In this document: positions 49,933 to 56,953 of the stretch, in pieces
Layout: each line of letters opens with the position of its first letter
Numbering within the stretch: position 1 is the first letter of the stretch
Source: Pseudomonas sp. 21
GTDB taxonomy: Bacteria > Pseudomonadota > Gammaproteobacteria > Pseudomonadales > Pseudomonadaceae
Length of the DNA stretch: 64,000 nt
Direction: 5' to 3'
NCBI RefSeq assembly: GCF_000955805.1
Contig: NZ_JYOA01000010.1
Coordinates: 473,331 to 537,330 of the forward strand
Program-made: the position numbers and the translations under genes
Notes under the pieces: model-generated
What the model was told of the DNA's origin: nothing
What the model saw: only the letters and a program-made list of their open reading frames with translations
The model's database searches: none

Positions 49933-51033
49933 ATGTCCCTGTTTCCCTTCACCGGCCTGCGCTTCGTCTCGCCGCTCTTGTCGCCGTTGCGCGCTCTGGT
50001 GCGCGGCCAGTGGCTGCGCGAGTCGGACGTCGATGCGCTGTTGCGCGCCTGCAACCGTGGCTGGTCGCTGCGGCGGGTATACGCGAGGGTCGAGGCGCGG
50101 CAGTGGGTGGCGGACGACATGCTGGAATTGCGCCTGCGCCCCAATGCGCACTGGCGCGGCGCGCGCCCCGGCCAGCACCTGCAGCTGTTCGTCGAGCGCG
50201 ACGGCGTGCGTCACAGCCGCAGCTACAGCCTGACGCGCATCGCCGAAGACGGCTGCCTGGAGTTCGCCGTGAAGCTGCAGCCGGGTGGGCGGATTTCTTC
50301 CTTCCTGCTGCAGCGACTGTGCGTCGGTGACGTGCTGGAGCTGGGCCTGCCGGATGGCGAGCTGAGCTGGCCGGCCGATGACCGGGGCGTGCTGCTGCTG
50401 GCCGCGGGCAGTGGCCTGACGCCCCTGCTCGGTCTGCTCCGCGAGGCGCTGGCGCGTGGTTACGGCGGCCCGGTGACGTTGCTGCACTACGTCCGCGAGC
50501 GCGGCCAGAAGGCTTTTGTCGTGGGGTTGGAAGCACTGGCGCGGCAATACCCGAATCTCGAACTGCGTTGGGCGCTGAGCGGCGATGCCGCGCGGGACGG
50601 CGAGTTGTCCGGACGCTTCCGGCGCGATCATGTGGCCGACCTGGATGGCCGCCATGTGCTCGCCTGCGGCCCCGGCGGTTTCGTCGAAAGCGTGCGCCAG
50701 GCGCTGGGCACGAGCAGCCGCAGCCTGCAGGTGGAAAGCTTCAGCCCGCCGGCCTGGGAGGATCGAGAGCCAGCAAAGGCCGTGAGCCTGCGCTTCGTCC
50801 GCAGCGCGCTTCAGGTGACCGGTGATAGCCGCCGCAGCCTGCTGGAGCAGGCCGAGTCCCATGGCCTGCGTCCGGTACATGGTTGCCGCCAGGGCGTCTG
50901 CACCCGCTGCACCTGCACGCTGGTCAGCGGCTGCGTGCGTGACCTGCGCAGTGGCGAGCTGTTCAGCGAGCCCGGCCAGCCCATCCGTATCTGCGTCAGT
51001 GCGCCCCAGGGCGACCTGACCGTCGATCTCTGA
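49933..51033 (+). CDS. desC: Ferredoxin reductase for acyl desaturase (DesC)
   Basis: A 366-residue flavoprotein reductase of the ferredoxin-NADP reductase type: FAD site HSRSYSLTR, NADPH site LLAAGSGLTPLLGLLR, C-terminal 2Fe-2S domain with CRQGVCTRCTC. It supplies electrons to DesB. ATG at 49933 gives this length; a GTG at 49909 would lie inside the DesT operator. desB follows 17 bases after the stop. Confidence 0.92.
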   Translation: MSLFPFTGLRFVSPLLSPLRALVRGQWLRESDVDALLRACNRGWSLRRVYARVEARQWVADDMLELRLRPNAHWRGARPGQHLQLFVERDGVRHSRSYSLTRIAEDGCLEFAVKLQPGGRISSFLLQRLCVGDVLELGLPDGELSWPADDRGVLLLAAGSGLTPLLGLLREALARGYGGPVTLLHYVRERGQKAFVVGLEALARQYPNLELRWALSGDAARDGELSGRFRRDHVADLDGRHVLACGPGGFVESVRQALGTSSRSLQVESFSPPAWEDREPAKAVSLRFVRSALQVTGDSRRSLLEQAESHGLRPVHGCRQGVCTRCTCTLVSGCVRDLRSGELFSEPGQPIRICVSAPQGDLTVDL

Positions 51034-51050
51034 TCTTCAGGAGAATGCCC

Positions 51051-52127
51051 ATGCGCGAAGATCGCGACCTCAGCGCCGCCGAACTGGCGGCCTTCGGTGC
51101 CGAACTGGACGCCCTGCGCCAGCGCACCCTGCATGACCTGGGCGAGAAAGACGCCCGCTACATCCGCCGTATCCGCGCGGCGGTGCGCTTCTGCTGCTGG
51201 AGCGGCCGCGCGCTGCTGATGGCCGGCTGGTTCCCGCCGACCTGGCTGCTGGGCACCTTTCTGCTCGGGCTGGGCAAGATCCTGGAGAACATGGAGCTGG
51301 GCCACAACGTCATGCATGGCCAGTACGACTGGATGAACGATCCGGAATTCTCCGGCCAGCACTACGAGTGGGACATCGTCGGCCCCGCGGATTTCTGGCG
51401 GCACACGCACAACCATGTGCACCACACCTACACCAACGTGCTGGGCATGGACGACGATGTCGGTTACGGCGTGGTCCGGCTGTTCCCCGAGCAGAGGTGG
51501 AAACCTTTCTACCGCTGGCAGCCGCTGTGGGTGACCCTCCAGGCGCTGCTGTTCCAGTACGCCGTGGCGGTGCAGCACCTGCGCCTGGACAAGTACGTGA
51601 AGGGGCGGATGAGCAAGGAGGAGCTGCGCCCGCTGCTGCGCCAGTTCAACGCCAAGGTCGGTCGCCAGTGGGTCAAGGACTACGTCGTGTTCCCGCTGCT
51701 CGGCCTGTTCGCCGGCGCGTTCGGCGCGGTGCTGCTGGGCAACGTCATCGCCAACCTGATGCGCAACCTGTGGACCTTCACCGTGATCTTCTGCGGGCAC
51801 TTCACCGAGAAGGCGGCGGTATTCCCGCCCGAGGTGGTGCAGGGCGAGACGCGCGGCCACTGGTATCTGCGCCAGCTGCGCGGGTCGAGCAACCTGGAAG
51901 GGGGCCCGCTGTTCCACATCCTCACCGGCAACCTCAGCCACCAGATCGAGCACCACCTCTTTCCGGACCTGCCGGCGCGCCGCTATGCGCAGCTGTCGAA
52001 GGACGTGCAGGCGATTGCCGCGCGCTACGGCCAGACCTACAACAGCGGTCGCCTGTCGGCGCAGTTCGCCACGGTGCTCAAGCGCATCTGGATTCATCGC
52101 CGGCCGACACAGCCCGCGCTGGCCTGA
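51051..52127 (+). CDS. desB: Acyl-CoA delta-9 desaturase DesB
   Basis: Membrane diiron desaturase that introduces a double bond into exogenous saturated acyl-CoAs for membrane fluidity. Histidine boxes are complete: HNVMH, HNHVHH and HQIEHH (near residues 82, 118 and 300). Of two ATGs, 51051 (358 residues) is spaced 7 bases from AGGAG; ATG 51045 is too close. Co-transcribed with desC under DesT control. Confidence 0.93.
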   Translation: MREDRDLSAAELAAFGAELDALRQRTLHDLGEKDARYIRRIRAAVRFCCWSGRALLMAGWFPPTWLLGTFLLGLGKILENMELGHNVMHGQYDWMNDPEFSGQHYEWDIVGPADFWRHTHNHVHHTYTNVLGMDDDVGYGVVRLFPEQRWKPFYRWQPLWVTLQALLFQYAVAVQHLRLDKYVKGRMSKEELRPLLRQFNAKVGRQWVKDYVVFPLLGLFAGAFGAVLLGNVIANLMRNLWTFTVIFCGHFTEKAAVFPPEVVQGETRGHWYLRQLRGSSNLEGGPLFHILTGNLSHQIEHHLFPDLPARRYAQLSKDVQAIAARYGQTYNSGRLSAQFATVLKRIWIHRRPTQPALA

Positions 52128-52133
52128 GTCGAG

Positions 52134-52349
52134 TCAGGCGCGGCGGGTCATGGGCGAGGCGATGTCCTCACGCAGGGCCCGCAGGTCGGCGGCGTCCTGG
52201 TTGAGGTGATGGATGGACTTGAGCAGCTTCTGTCGGAGCAGATCATCCTGGACCTGTTCGACTGCCCGCATGACTTCCAGGGCCGTGGCCTCGTTGTTGG
52301 CGGCGACGGCGTCGAGAGTCTTTCGCAGGCTGCGGGTTGCGTGGTTCAC
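52134..52349 (-). CDS. Small hypothetical cytoplasmic protein (71 residues)
   Basis: A helical, charged protein: NHATRSLRKTLDAVAANNEA, then EQVQDDLLRQKLLKSIHHLNQDAADLRALREDIA. There is no signal peptide or membrane segment. The GTG at 52349 follows AGGAG by 7-8 bases; the ATG at 52445 lacks a site and would add 32 unlikely residues. I do not recognise a family. It converges on desB with only six bases between stops. Confidence 0.6.
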   Translation of the reverse strand: MNHATRSLRKTLDAVAANNEATALEVMRAVEQVQDDLLRQKLLKSIHHLNQDAADLRALREDIASPMTRRA

Positions 52350-52460
52350 GTGGTGTTCTCCTGAAAACTGCACGCACCCTACGACCCGAGTATTTCCAAT
52401 AAATTTCAACAAGTTGCTTTCCGATCGACGGTCATGATGTCGCACCAGTGGCGTATCGAT

Positions 52461-52703
52461 TCAGGAAAGCATGCACAGCGCCAGCAGTGGCACCAGGTTG
52501 AACAGCAGGACGCCGATCTTGTAGGCCGCCATGCCGCCGTAATGAATGCCATCGAATCGCTCCACCGGCAGGGAGAACCAGCGGGTGTGCAGGCGATAGA
52601 CGAAGTCGTGGGCGAGGGTAAAGGCGGCGAACCAGACCAGCAGGATGGCGTAGTTGATCAGGGTGCAGTAGAGCAGGAAGGGTTTCAGGTCCTGGAGCAG
52701 CAT
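52461..52703 (-). CDS. Small two-helix membrane protein (DUF6868-like)
   Basis: An 80-residue protein with hydrophobic helices at about 10-30 and 60-78 flanking a loop with HDFVYRLHTRWFSLPVERFD. Proteins of this shape with the same start, MLLQDLKPFLLYC, are found in many Pseudomonas; I believe this corresponds to DUF6868 but cannot check. Function unknown. Transcribed divergently from the MFS gene at 52922. Confidence 0.7.
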   Translation of the reverse strand: MLLQDLKPFLLYCTLINYAILLVWFAAFTLAHDFVYRLHTRWFSLPVERFDGIHYGGMAAYKIGVLLFNLVPLLALCMLS

Positions 52704-52921
52704 GGCGATTCTCCGGGTACGTACTGCGTTGGACGCGCGCCCGCAGGGATGGTTTCAGGCATCCGAACGGGTATCGGTCCAATAGCCGGCGCGCTGGCCG
52801 GCGGCCATAATGCTCGCCTGCCGCAAACCATGTGATCTTTGCCGCACGACCGCTGTCCGATGTGCGGACGGCTAACCTTGCCGTTATACCCCCAATTCCT
52901 CATTTGCCTGCCGGACTCGCC

Positions 52922-54232
52922 ATGTTCAGCCCGCTCGTCACCTTTCCCGCGCTCTATACCGCCACGCTGCTGATGCTCGCCGGCTCCGGCCTGTTCACCA
53001 CCTACATGGGCCTGCGCCTGACCCAGGAAGGCGTCAGCGACCTGTGGGTCGGCGGCCTGATGGCGGCCTACTATTTCGGCCTGGTCTGTGGCGGCAAGTT
53101 CGGCCACAAGCTGATCGCCGGCTTCGGCCACATTCGTTCGTACGTGGCCTGCGCCGGCATGGCGACGGTGATCGTGCTGATCCATGCGCTGGTCTCGCAA
53201 CTGGAGGTGTGGATCGTCCTGCGCTTCGTGATGGGCGCGGTGATGATGAACCAGTACATGGTGATCGAGAGCTGGCTCAACGAGCAGGCCGAAGGGCACC
53301 AGCGCGGCAAGGTGTTCGCCGGCTACATGGTGGCGGTGGATGCCGGCCTGGTGGTCGGCCAGGGCCTGCTGGCGCTGAGCCCGGCGCTGGATTACAAGCC
53401 GCTGCTGCTGGTCGCCATGTGCTTCTCGTCATGCCTGATCCCGTTGGCGCTGACCCGCCGCGTCCACCCGGCCAAGCTGGTGGCGGCGCCGCTGGAGATC
53501 GGTTTCTTCTGGAAGCGCGTGCCGCAGTCGCTGGGCACCATCTTCGTTGCCGGCCTGATGGTCGGCGCGTTCTACGGCCTGGCGCCGGTGTATGCGGCGC
53601 GCAACGGCCTGGACACCGCGCAGTCGAGCTTCTTCGTCGGCATGTGCATCGTCGCCGGCTTCTGCGCACAGTGGCCGCTGGGCTGGTTGTCGGACCGGGT
53701 GAATCGCAGCTGGCTGATCCGCGCCAACGCCTTGCTGCTCTGCCTGGCCGCCGTGCCGATGTGGGGGCTGATCGAACTGCCCTATACGCTGCTGCTGGCC
53801 AACGGTTTCGTCACCGGCATGCTGCTCTTCACCCTCTATCCGCTGGCGGTGGCGCTGGGTAACGACCACGTCGAGCAGTCGCGCCGGGTGGCACTGTCGG
53901 CCATGCTGCTGACCACCTACGGCGTCGGCGCCTGCATCGGCCCGCTGTTCGCCGGCGCGATGATGCGCCACTTCGGCCCGGGCATGTTCTACATGCTGGT
54001 GTCGGCCTATGCGCTGATCCTGATCTTCTGGGTGCAGCCCAAGCGCGTCACCGGTGTGCACCGCGTCGACGAGGCGCCGCTGCACCACGTGGCCATGCCC
54101 GATACCGTCAGCCCGATGGCTGCCGCGCTGGACCCGCGCGTCGAGGAGGTGCCGGAGGAACTGGTGGTGGAAGCGCCGGCGAGCATCGGCCGTTCCGATG
54201 GCGAGCCGGATGCCGGCGAGACGAAGCACTGA
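52922..54232 (+). CDS. MFS transporter, YcaD-type
   Basis: A 436-residue major facilitator with twelve predicted helices, opening FPALYTATLLMLAGSGLFTTYMGLRL, and the loop motif GWLSDRVNRSWLIR between helices 8 and 9. The YcaD-like group has no well established substrate. The ATG at 52922 is chosen because helix 1 starts nearby; the ATG at 52832 would add 30 non-membrane residues. A Glu-rich acidic tail follows the last helix. Confidence 0.85.
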   Translation: MFSPLVTFPALYTATLLMLAGSGLFTTYMGLRLTQEGVSDLWVGGLMAAYYFGLVCGGKFGHKLIAGFGHIRSYVACAGMATVIVLIHALVSQLEVWIVLRFVMGAVMMNQYMVIESWLNEQAEGHQRGKVFAGYMVAVDAGLVVGQGLLALSPALDYKPLLLVAMCFSSCLIPLALTRRVHPAKLVAAPLEIGFFWKRVPQSLGTIFVAGLMVGAFYGLAPVYAARNGLDTAQSSFFVGMCIVAGFCAQWPLGWLSDRVNRSWLIRANALLLCLAAVPMWGLIELPYTLLLANGFVTGMLLFTLYPLAVALGNDHVEQSRRVALSAMLLTTYGVGACIGPLFAGAMMRHFGPGMFYMLVSAYALILIFWVQPKRVTGVHRVDEAPLHHVAMPDTVSPMAAALDPRVEEVPEELVVEAPASIGRSDGEPDAGETKH

Positions 54233-54258
54233 GCGAATTGCGCTAACGCAGAAATGAG

Positions 54259-54285
54259 AAAGCCCGGCGGATGCCGGGCTTTTCT
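54259..54285. terminator. Terminator between the MFS gene and the repeat protein
   Basis: Stem AAAGCCCGGC / GCCGGGCTTT with a 4-base loop, then TCTTTC; A-rich on the left, so it may work for both convergent genes. Confidence 0.8.
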
Positions 54286-54313
54286 TTCGCCTGTCAGGCG
54301 TATTGCGTCTGGA

Positions 54314-54757
54314 TCAGGAAACACGCTTCAGGTGAGCATCGAACACGGTGTCACCACCGGACTCGGCGACCATGTTGCTGTGCAGCTTGTCGATGGTGTG
54401 CTCGGAGCCGTTCTCGGCTACGCGGACGTCATCCATCTGCTTGTGCAGGCGGTCGATGGTGCGCTCGGAGCCGTTGTCGGCAACGCGGGCTTCTTCCATC
54501 TGCTTGTGCAGGCGGTCGATGGTGCGCTCGGAACCGTTGTCGGCGACGCGGGCTTCTTCCATCTGCTTGTGCAGGCGATCGATAGTGCGGTCGGAGCCGT
54601 TCTCGGCAACACGGGCTTCAGCGCTCTTCTGCTGCAGCTGGTGTTCGTGTTGCGGGAGGGAGCGCGGGCCGTTGTTGAGGATGGCCGGGGCGGCGAAGAC
54701 GGCGCTGGCGGACATCAGGGAAGTGAGTGCAAGGCTGAGGGCGATCTGGCGTTTCAT
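54314..54757 (-). CDS. Exported tandem-repeat protein A (21-residue units)
   Basis: A 147-residue protein of unknown function. After a clear signal peptide (cleavage near VFAA) and a Gln/His-rich linker come three 21-residue units (residues 50-112) of the form VADNGSERTIDRLHKQ + MEEAR, then a shorter unit and a C-terminal cap VAESGGDTVFDAHLKRVS. The cap and the unit before it are almost identical to those of protein B at 55089. Each unit carries ENGS/DNGS and a DRLH motif with conserved His. No cysteine, transmembrane or enzymatic motif is seen; periplasmic or secreted location is expected. Ends at a terminator and has its own upstream element. Confidence 0.8.
   Translation of the reverse strand: MKRQIALSLALTSLMSASAVFAAPAILNNGPRSLPQHEHQLQQKSAEARVAENGSDRTIDRLHKQMEEARVADNGSERTIDRLHKQMEEARVADNGSERTIDRLHKQMDDVRVAENGSEHTIDKLHSNMVAESGGDTVFDAHLKRVS
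54371..54610. repeat. Tandem repeat within gene A (63-bp units)
   Basis: Three nearly identical 63-bp units plus a partial unit encode residues 50-129. Because units are multiples of three and stop-free, other frames also stay open here. Confidence 0.85.
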
Positions 54758-54820
54758 GTTGTGTGGCTCCGAAAGGGGGGCGGTATGTTTTGGCTACAGG
54801 GTTATTTTCCCTTCGGATAA

Positions 54821-54873
54821 ATCGATTTAAAAACGATGCTGGGTAATACAGAGCATCAGTGATGTCGATTATT
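54821..54873 (-). promoter_or_regulatory. Shared upstream element of gene A
   Basis: ATCGATTTAAAAACGATGCTGGG at 54821-54843 and TGATGTCGATTATT at 54859-54872 recur upstream of gene B at 55864-55886 and 55900-55913, with almost the same spacing. Located 64-116 bases before the start codon. Likely a common promoter/regulator site from duplication. The remaining bases up to 55026 show nothing else. Confidence 0.5.
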
Positions 54874-55033
54874 TAGCCGGCTAATTTCTACTATCGCCGT
54901 CAATGATGGAACGACGAAAACCGCTCTAGGGCGGTGCTTTCTGGCGTGTTTCAGGAGGTTTCAGGCAAGACGCCGTTACAAATCACGGCTGGCCTGTTAT
55001 CGAGGGTGGGGGTTCGCGGGTTTCCAGCGATAA

Positions 55034-55060
55034 GAAAGCCCGGCGGGGCCGGGCTTTTCT
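55034..55060 (-). terminator. Terminator after gene B
   Basis: On the minus strand stem AGCCCGGC / GCCGGGCT with a 3-base loop, then TTTCTTATC; 29 bases past the stop of gene B. The stem sequence is almost the same as the terminator of gene A. Confidence 0.7.
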
Positions 55061-55088
55061 CTCACCTTGCGGTGTACTGCTTCGAGCG

Positions 55089-55802
55089 TTACGCCTTCAG
55101 GTGGGCGTCGAAGACGGTATCGCCACCGGACTCGGCGACCATGTTGCTGTGCAGCTGGTCCACGGTGTGCTCGGAGCCGTTCTCGGCAACGCTCATTTCG
55201 CTGTGCAGGCGGTCGATGGTTTTGCTCGAACCGTTTTCAGCTACGCCCAGCTGCTTGTGCAGGCGGTCGACAGTCTGGCTGGAGCCATTCTCGGCGACGT
55301 TCATTGCCTGGTGCAGGCGGTCAACCGACTGGCTCGAACCATTTTCGGCAACGCTCATTTCGCTGTGCAGGCGGTCGATGGTTTTGCTCGAGCCGTTTTC
55401 AGCGACGCCCAGTTGCTTGTGCAGGCGGTCAACCGATTTGCTGGAACCGTTTTCGGCAACGCTCATTTCGCTGTGCAGACGGTCGATGGTTTTGCTCGAA
55501 CCGTTTTCAGCCACGCCCAGTTGCTTGTGCAGGCGGTCGACGGTCTGGCTGGAGCCGTTCTCGGCCACGTTCATTTTCTGGATCAGGCGATCGACCGACT
55601 GGCTGGAGCCGTTTTCGGCGATACGGGCCTTGGCCGCGTCCAGTAGTTTCTGCTGCTGACCCAGGCTACGTTCGGCGCCTTCCTGAACCAGGATCTGGGT
55701 CTGGCTGGCGTTGATCACAGGGGATTCCTGCTGGGAGCCGGCGAAAGCGGCATTGGCAGCAAGTACGGAGAGGGCAAAGCCAAGTACGAGGGTGCGTTTC
55801 AT
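55089..55802 (-). CDS. Exported tandem-repeat protein B (18-residue units)
   Basis: A 237-residue paralog of protein A with unknown function. Signal peptide (cleavage near AFAG), linker (22-60), then eight 18-residue units (61-204), a 17-residue unit and the cap VAESGGDTVFDAHLKA (222-237). Units alternate between two types: VAENGSSKTIDRLHSEMS and VAENGSSQTVDRLHKQLG, with two QKMN/QAMN variants, so a 36-residue superrepeat is visible. The conserved pattern is ENGS turn followed by an amphipathic helix with DRLH. Protein A lost or gained three residues per unit relative to B. The gene is next to a bacterioferritin gene; whether this matters is unknown. Confidence 0.82.
   Translation of the reverse strand: MKRTLVLGFALSVLAANAAFAGSQQESPVINASQTQILVQEGAERSLGQQQKLLDAAKARIAENGSSQSVDRLIQKMNVAENGSSQTVDRLHKQLGVAENGSSKTIDRLHSEMSVAENGSSKSVDRLHKQLGVAENGSSKTIDRLHSEMSVAENGSSQSVDRLHQAMNVAENGSSQTVDRLHKQLGVAENGSSKTIDRLHSEMSVAENGSEHTVDQLHSNMVAESGGDTVFDAHLKA
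55140..55622. repeat. Tandem repeat within gene B (54-bp units)
   Basis: Eight 54-bp units plus a 51-bp unit encode residues 61-221. Unit similarity is high enough for slippage or recombination to change copy number in frame. All three opposite-strand frames are open across it. Confidence 0.88.
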
Positions 55803-55863
55803 GATGCGGCTCCAGAAAGAGTGGGGAGTTCGTTGGACACGGACTCAGTATCTGTTCTGGATT

Positions 55864-55913
55864 ATCGATTGGAAAACGATGTCGGGAGATAGTCGCTATC
55901 GATGTCGATGATT
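55864..55913 (-). promoter_or_regulatory. Shared upstream element of gene B
   Basis: ATCGATTGGAAAACGATGTCGGG at 55864-55886 and CGATGTCGATGATT at 55900-55913 match the element upstream of gene A. It starts 62 bases before the gene B start. The 334-base gap up to 56136 is otherwise AT-rich (55910-56030) without a visible gene. Confidence 0.5.
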
Positions 55914-56136
55914 GTTAAATAAATTCAATAAAATCAGATAGTTGATTGTAAAAATTGACTTCTATCAACGCCTTTGATGGGCGATATCGGCGCGATTTGT
56001 AGTATCCGTTTATTCGATGTATTTGTTGGTCAGCCGTGGCTCAACGGCTCTGGGATGCGGGTTTTCGCCGAATGGCGACGCGCGCAAGCACGAAGCCCGG
56101 CCGGAGCCGGGCATCGATGTGGGCGATGGCGAGGGG

Positions 56137-56670
56137 CTACTTGAGGTCCTGCAGGAGGTCGGCCATGTCGTCGGCGTGCTCTTCCTCCTGGGCGAGGATC
56201 TCCTCGAACAGGCGGCGCGTGGTCGGGTCGTCATCACCCAGGTAGACGACGATCTCCCGATAGCTGTCGATGGCGATGCGTTCGGCGACCAGGTTCTCGG
56301 TAATCATCTCGCGCAGGTTGGCGCCGGCCACGTACTCGGCGTGGGAGCGCTCGGTCAGTCCGTGGGGATTGAAGTCCGGCTCGCCGCCCAGCTGCATGAT
56401 GCGCTCGGCCAGCAGGTCGGCGTGCTGCAGTTCCTGGGTGGCGTGCTCGAGGAATTCGGCGGCGGCAACGCTGGCCTTCAGCCCCGTGGCCATGAAGTAG
56501 TGGCGCTTGTAGCGCAGGTAGCAGACCAGTTCGGTCGCCAGCGACTCATTGAGAAGACGCAGTACGGTCTTGCGGTCGGCATGGTAGCCCTCGGTCACTG
56601 CGCCGTCCTCGATGTTCTGGCGCGCCCTCTGGCGCAGGGTCTGGACGTCGGTCAGTTGTGCCTGGTTCAT
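56137..56670 (-). CDS. Bacterioferritin-like ferritin-fold protein
   Basis: A 177-residue four-helix protein. Diiron ligand motifs are present: ESLATELVCYLRYKRH, ATQELQHADLLAERI (ExxH), ENLVAERIAIDSY and ILAQEEEHADDMADLL (ExxH). Compared with BfrB from memory it has a longer N-terminus and I do not see the heme-ligand methionine at the expected place, so it may be a non-heme member. From memory it corresponds to PA4880, annotated probable bacterioferritin. Likely iron storage or oxidation in the cytoplasm. Confidence 0.85.
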   Translation of the reverse strand: MNQAQLTDVQTLRQRARQNIEDGAVTEGYHADRKTVLRLLNESLATELVCYLRYKRHYFMATGLKASVAAAEFLEHATQELQHADLLAERIMQLGGEPDFNPHGLTERSHAEYVAGANLREMITENLVAERIAIDSYREIVVYLGDDDPTTRRLFEEILAQEEEHADDMADLLQDLK

Positions 56671-56953
56671 CAGTTGTCTCCTTGCGGCGGGCCGGCGCTA
56701 CGGTGGCGCGTGGCATGGTTCGGGTCACAAGGGTGTGAGTCGTGCCCTGCCTGGAAAGTTTGGTTTTTTTGCCCGGCAGCGTCGTTGCGCAAAATTGCCG
56801 TGCAGATTGCGGGAGCCATCACCTCGCTATGCTGGTCCAAGACCACAGGCCAAGGGAGAATGCCGGCCCGGCATGCTCAGGCGGCCGATGATGACCGGCA
56901 GCGGCGTGGGGACGTCGCTGCTTCCACCGACGCGGCCAGCAGGGAGTTCAGGT

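Noticed and set aside
54934..55714. Three plus-strand frames open across the gene B repeats
   Set aside because: Repeat units are multiples of three with no stops in any frame; the minus-strand frame alone has a signal peptide and the conserved cap.
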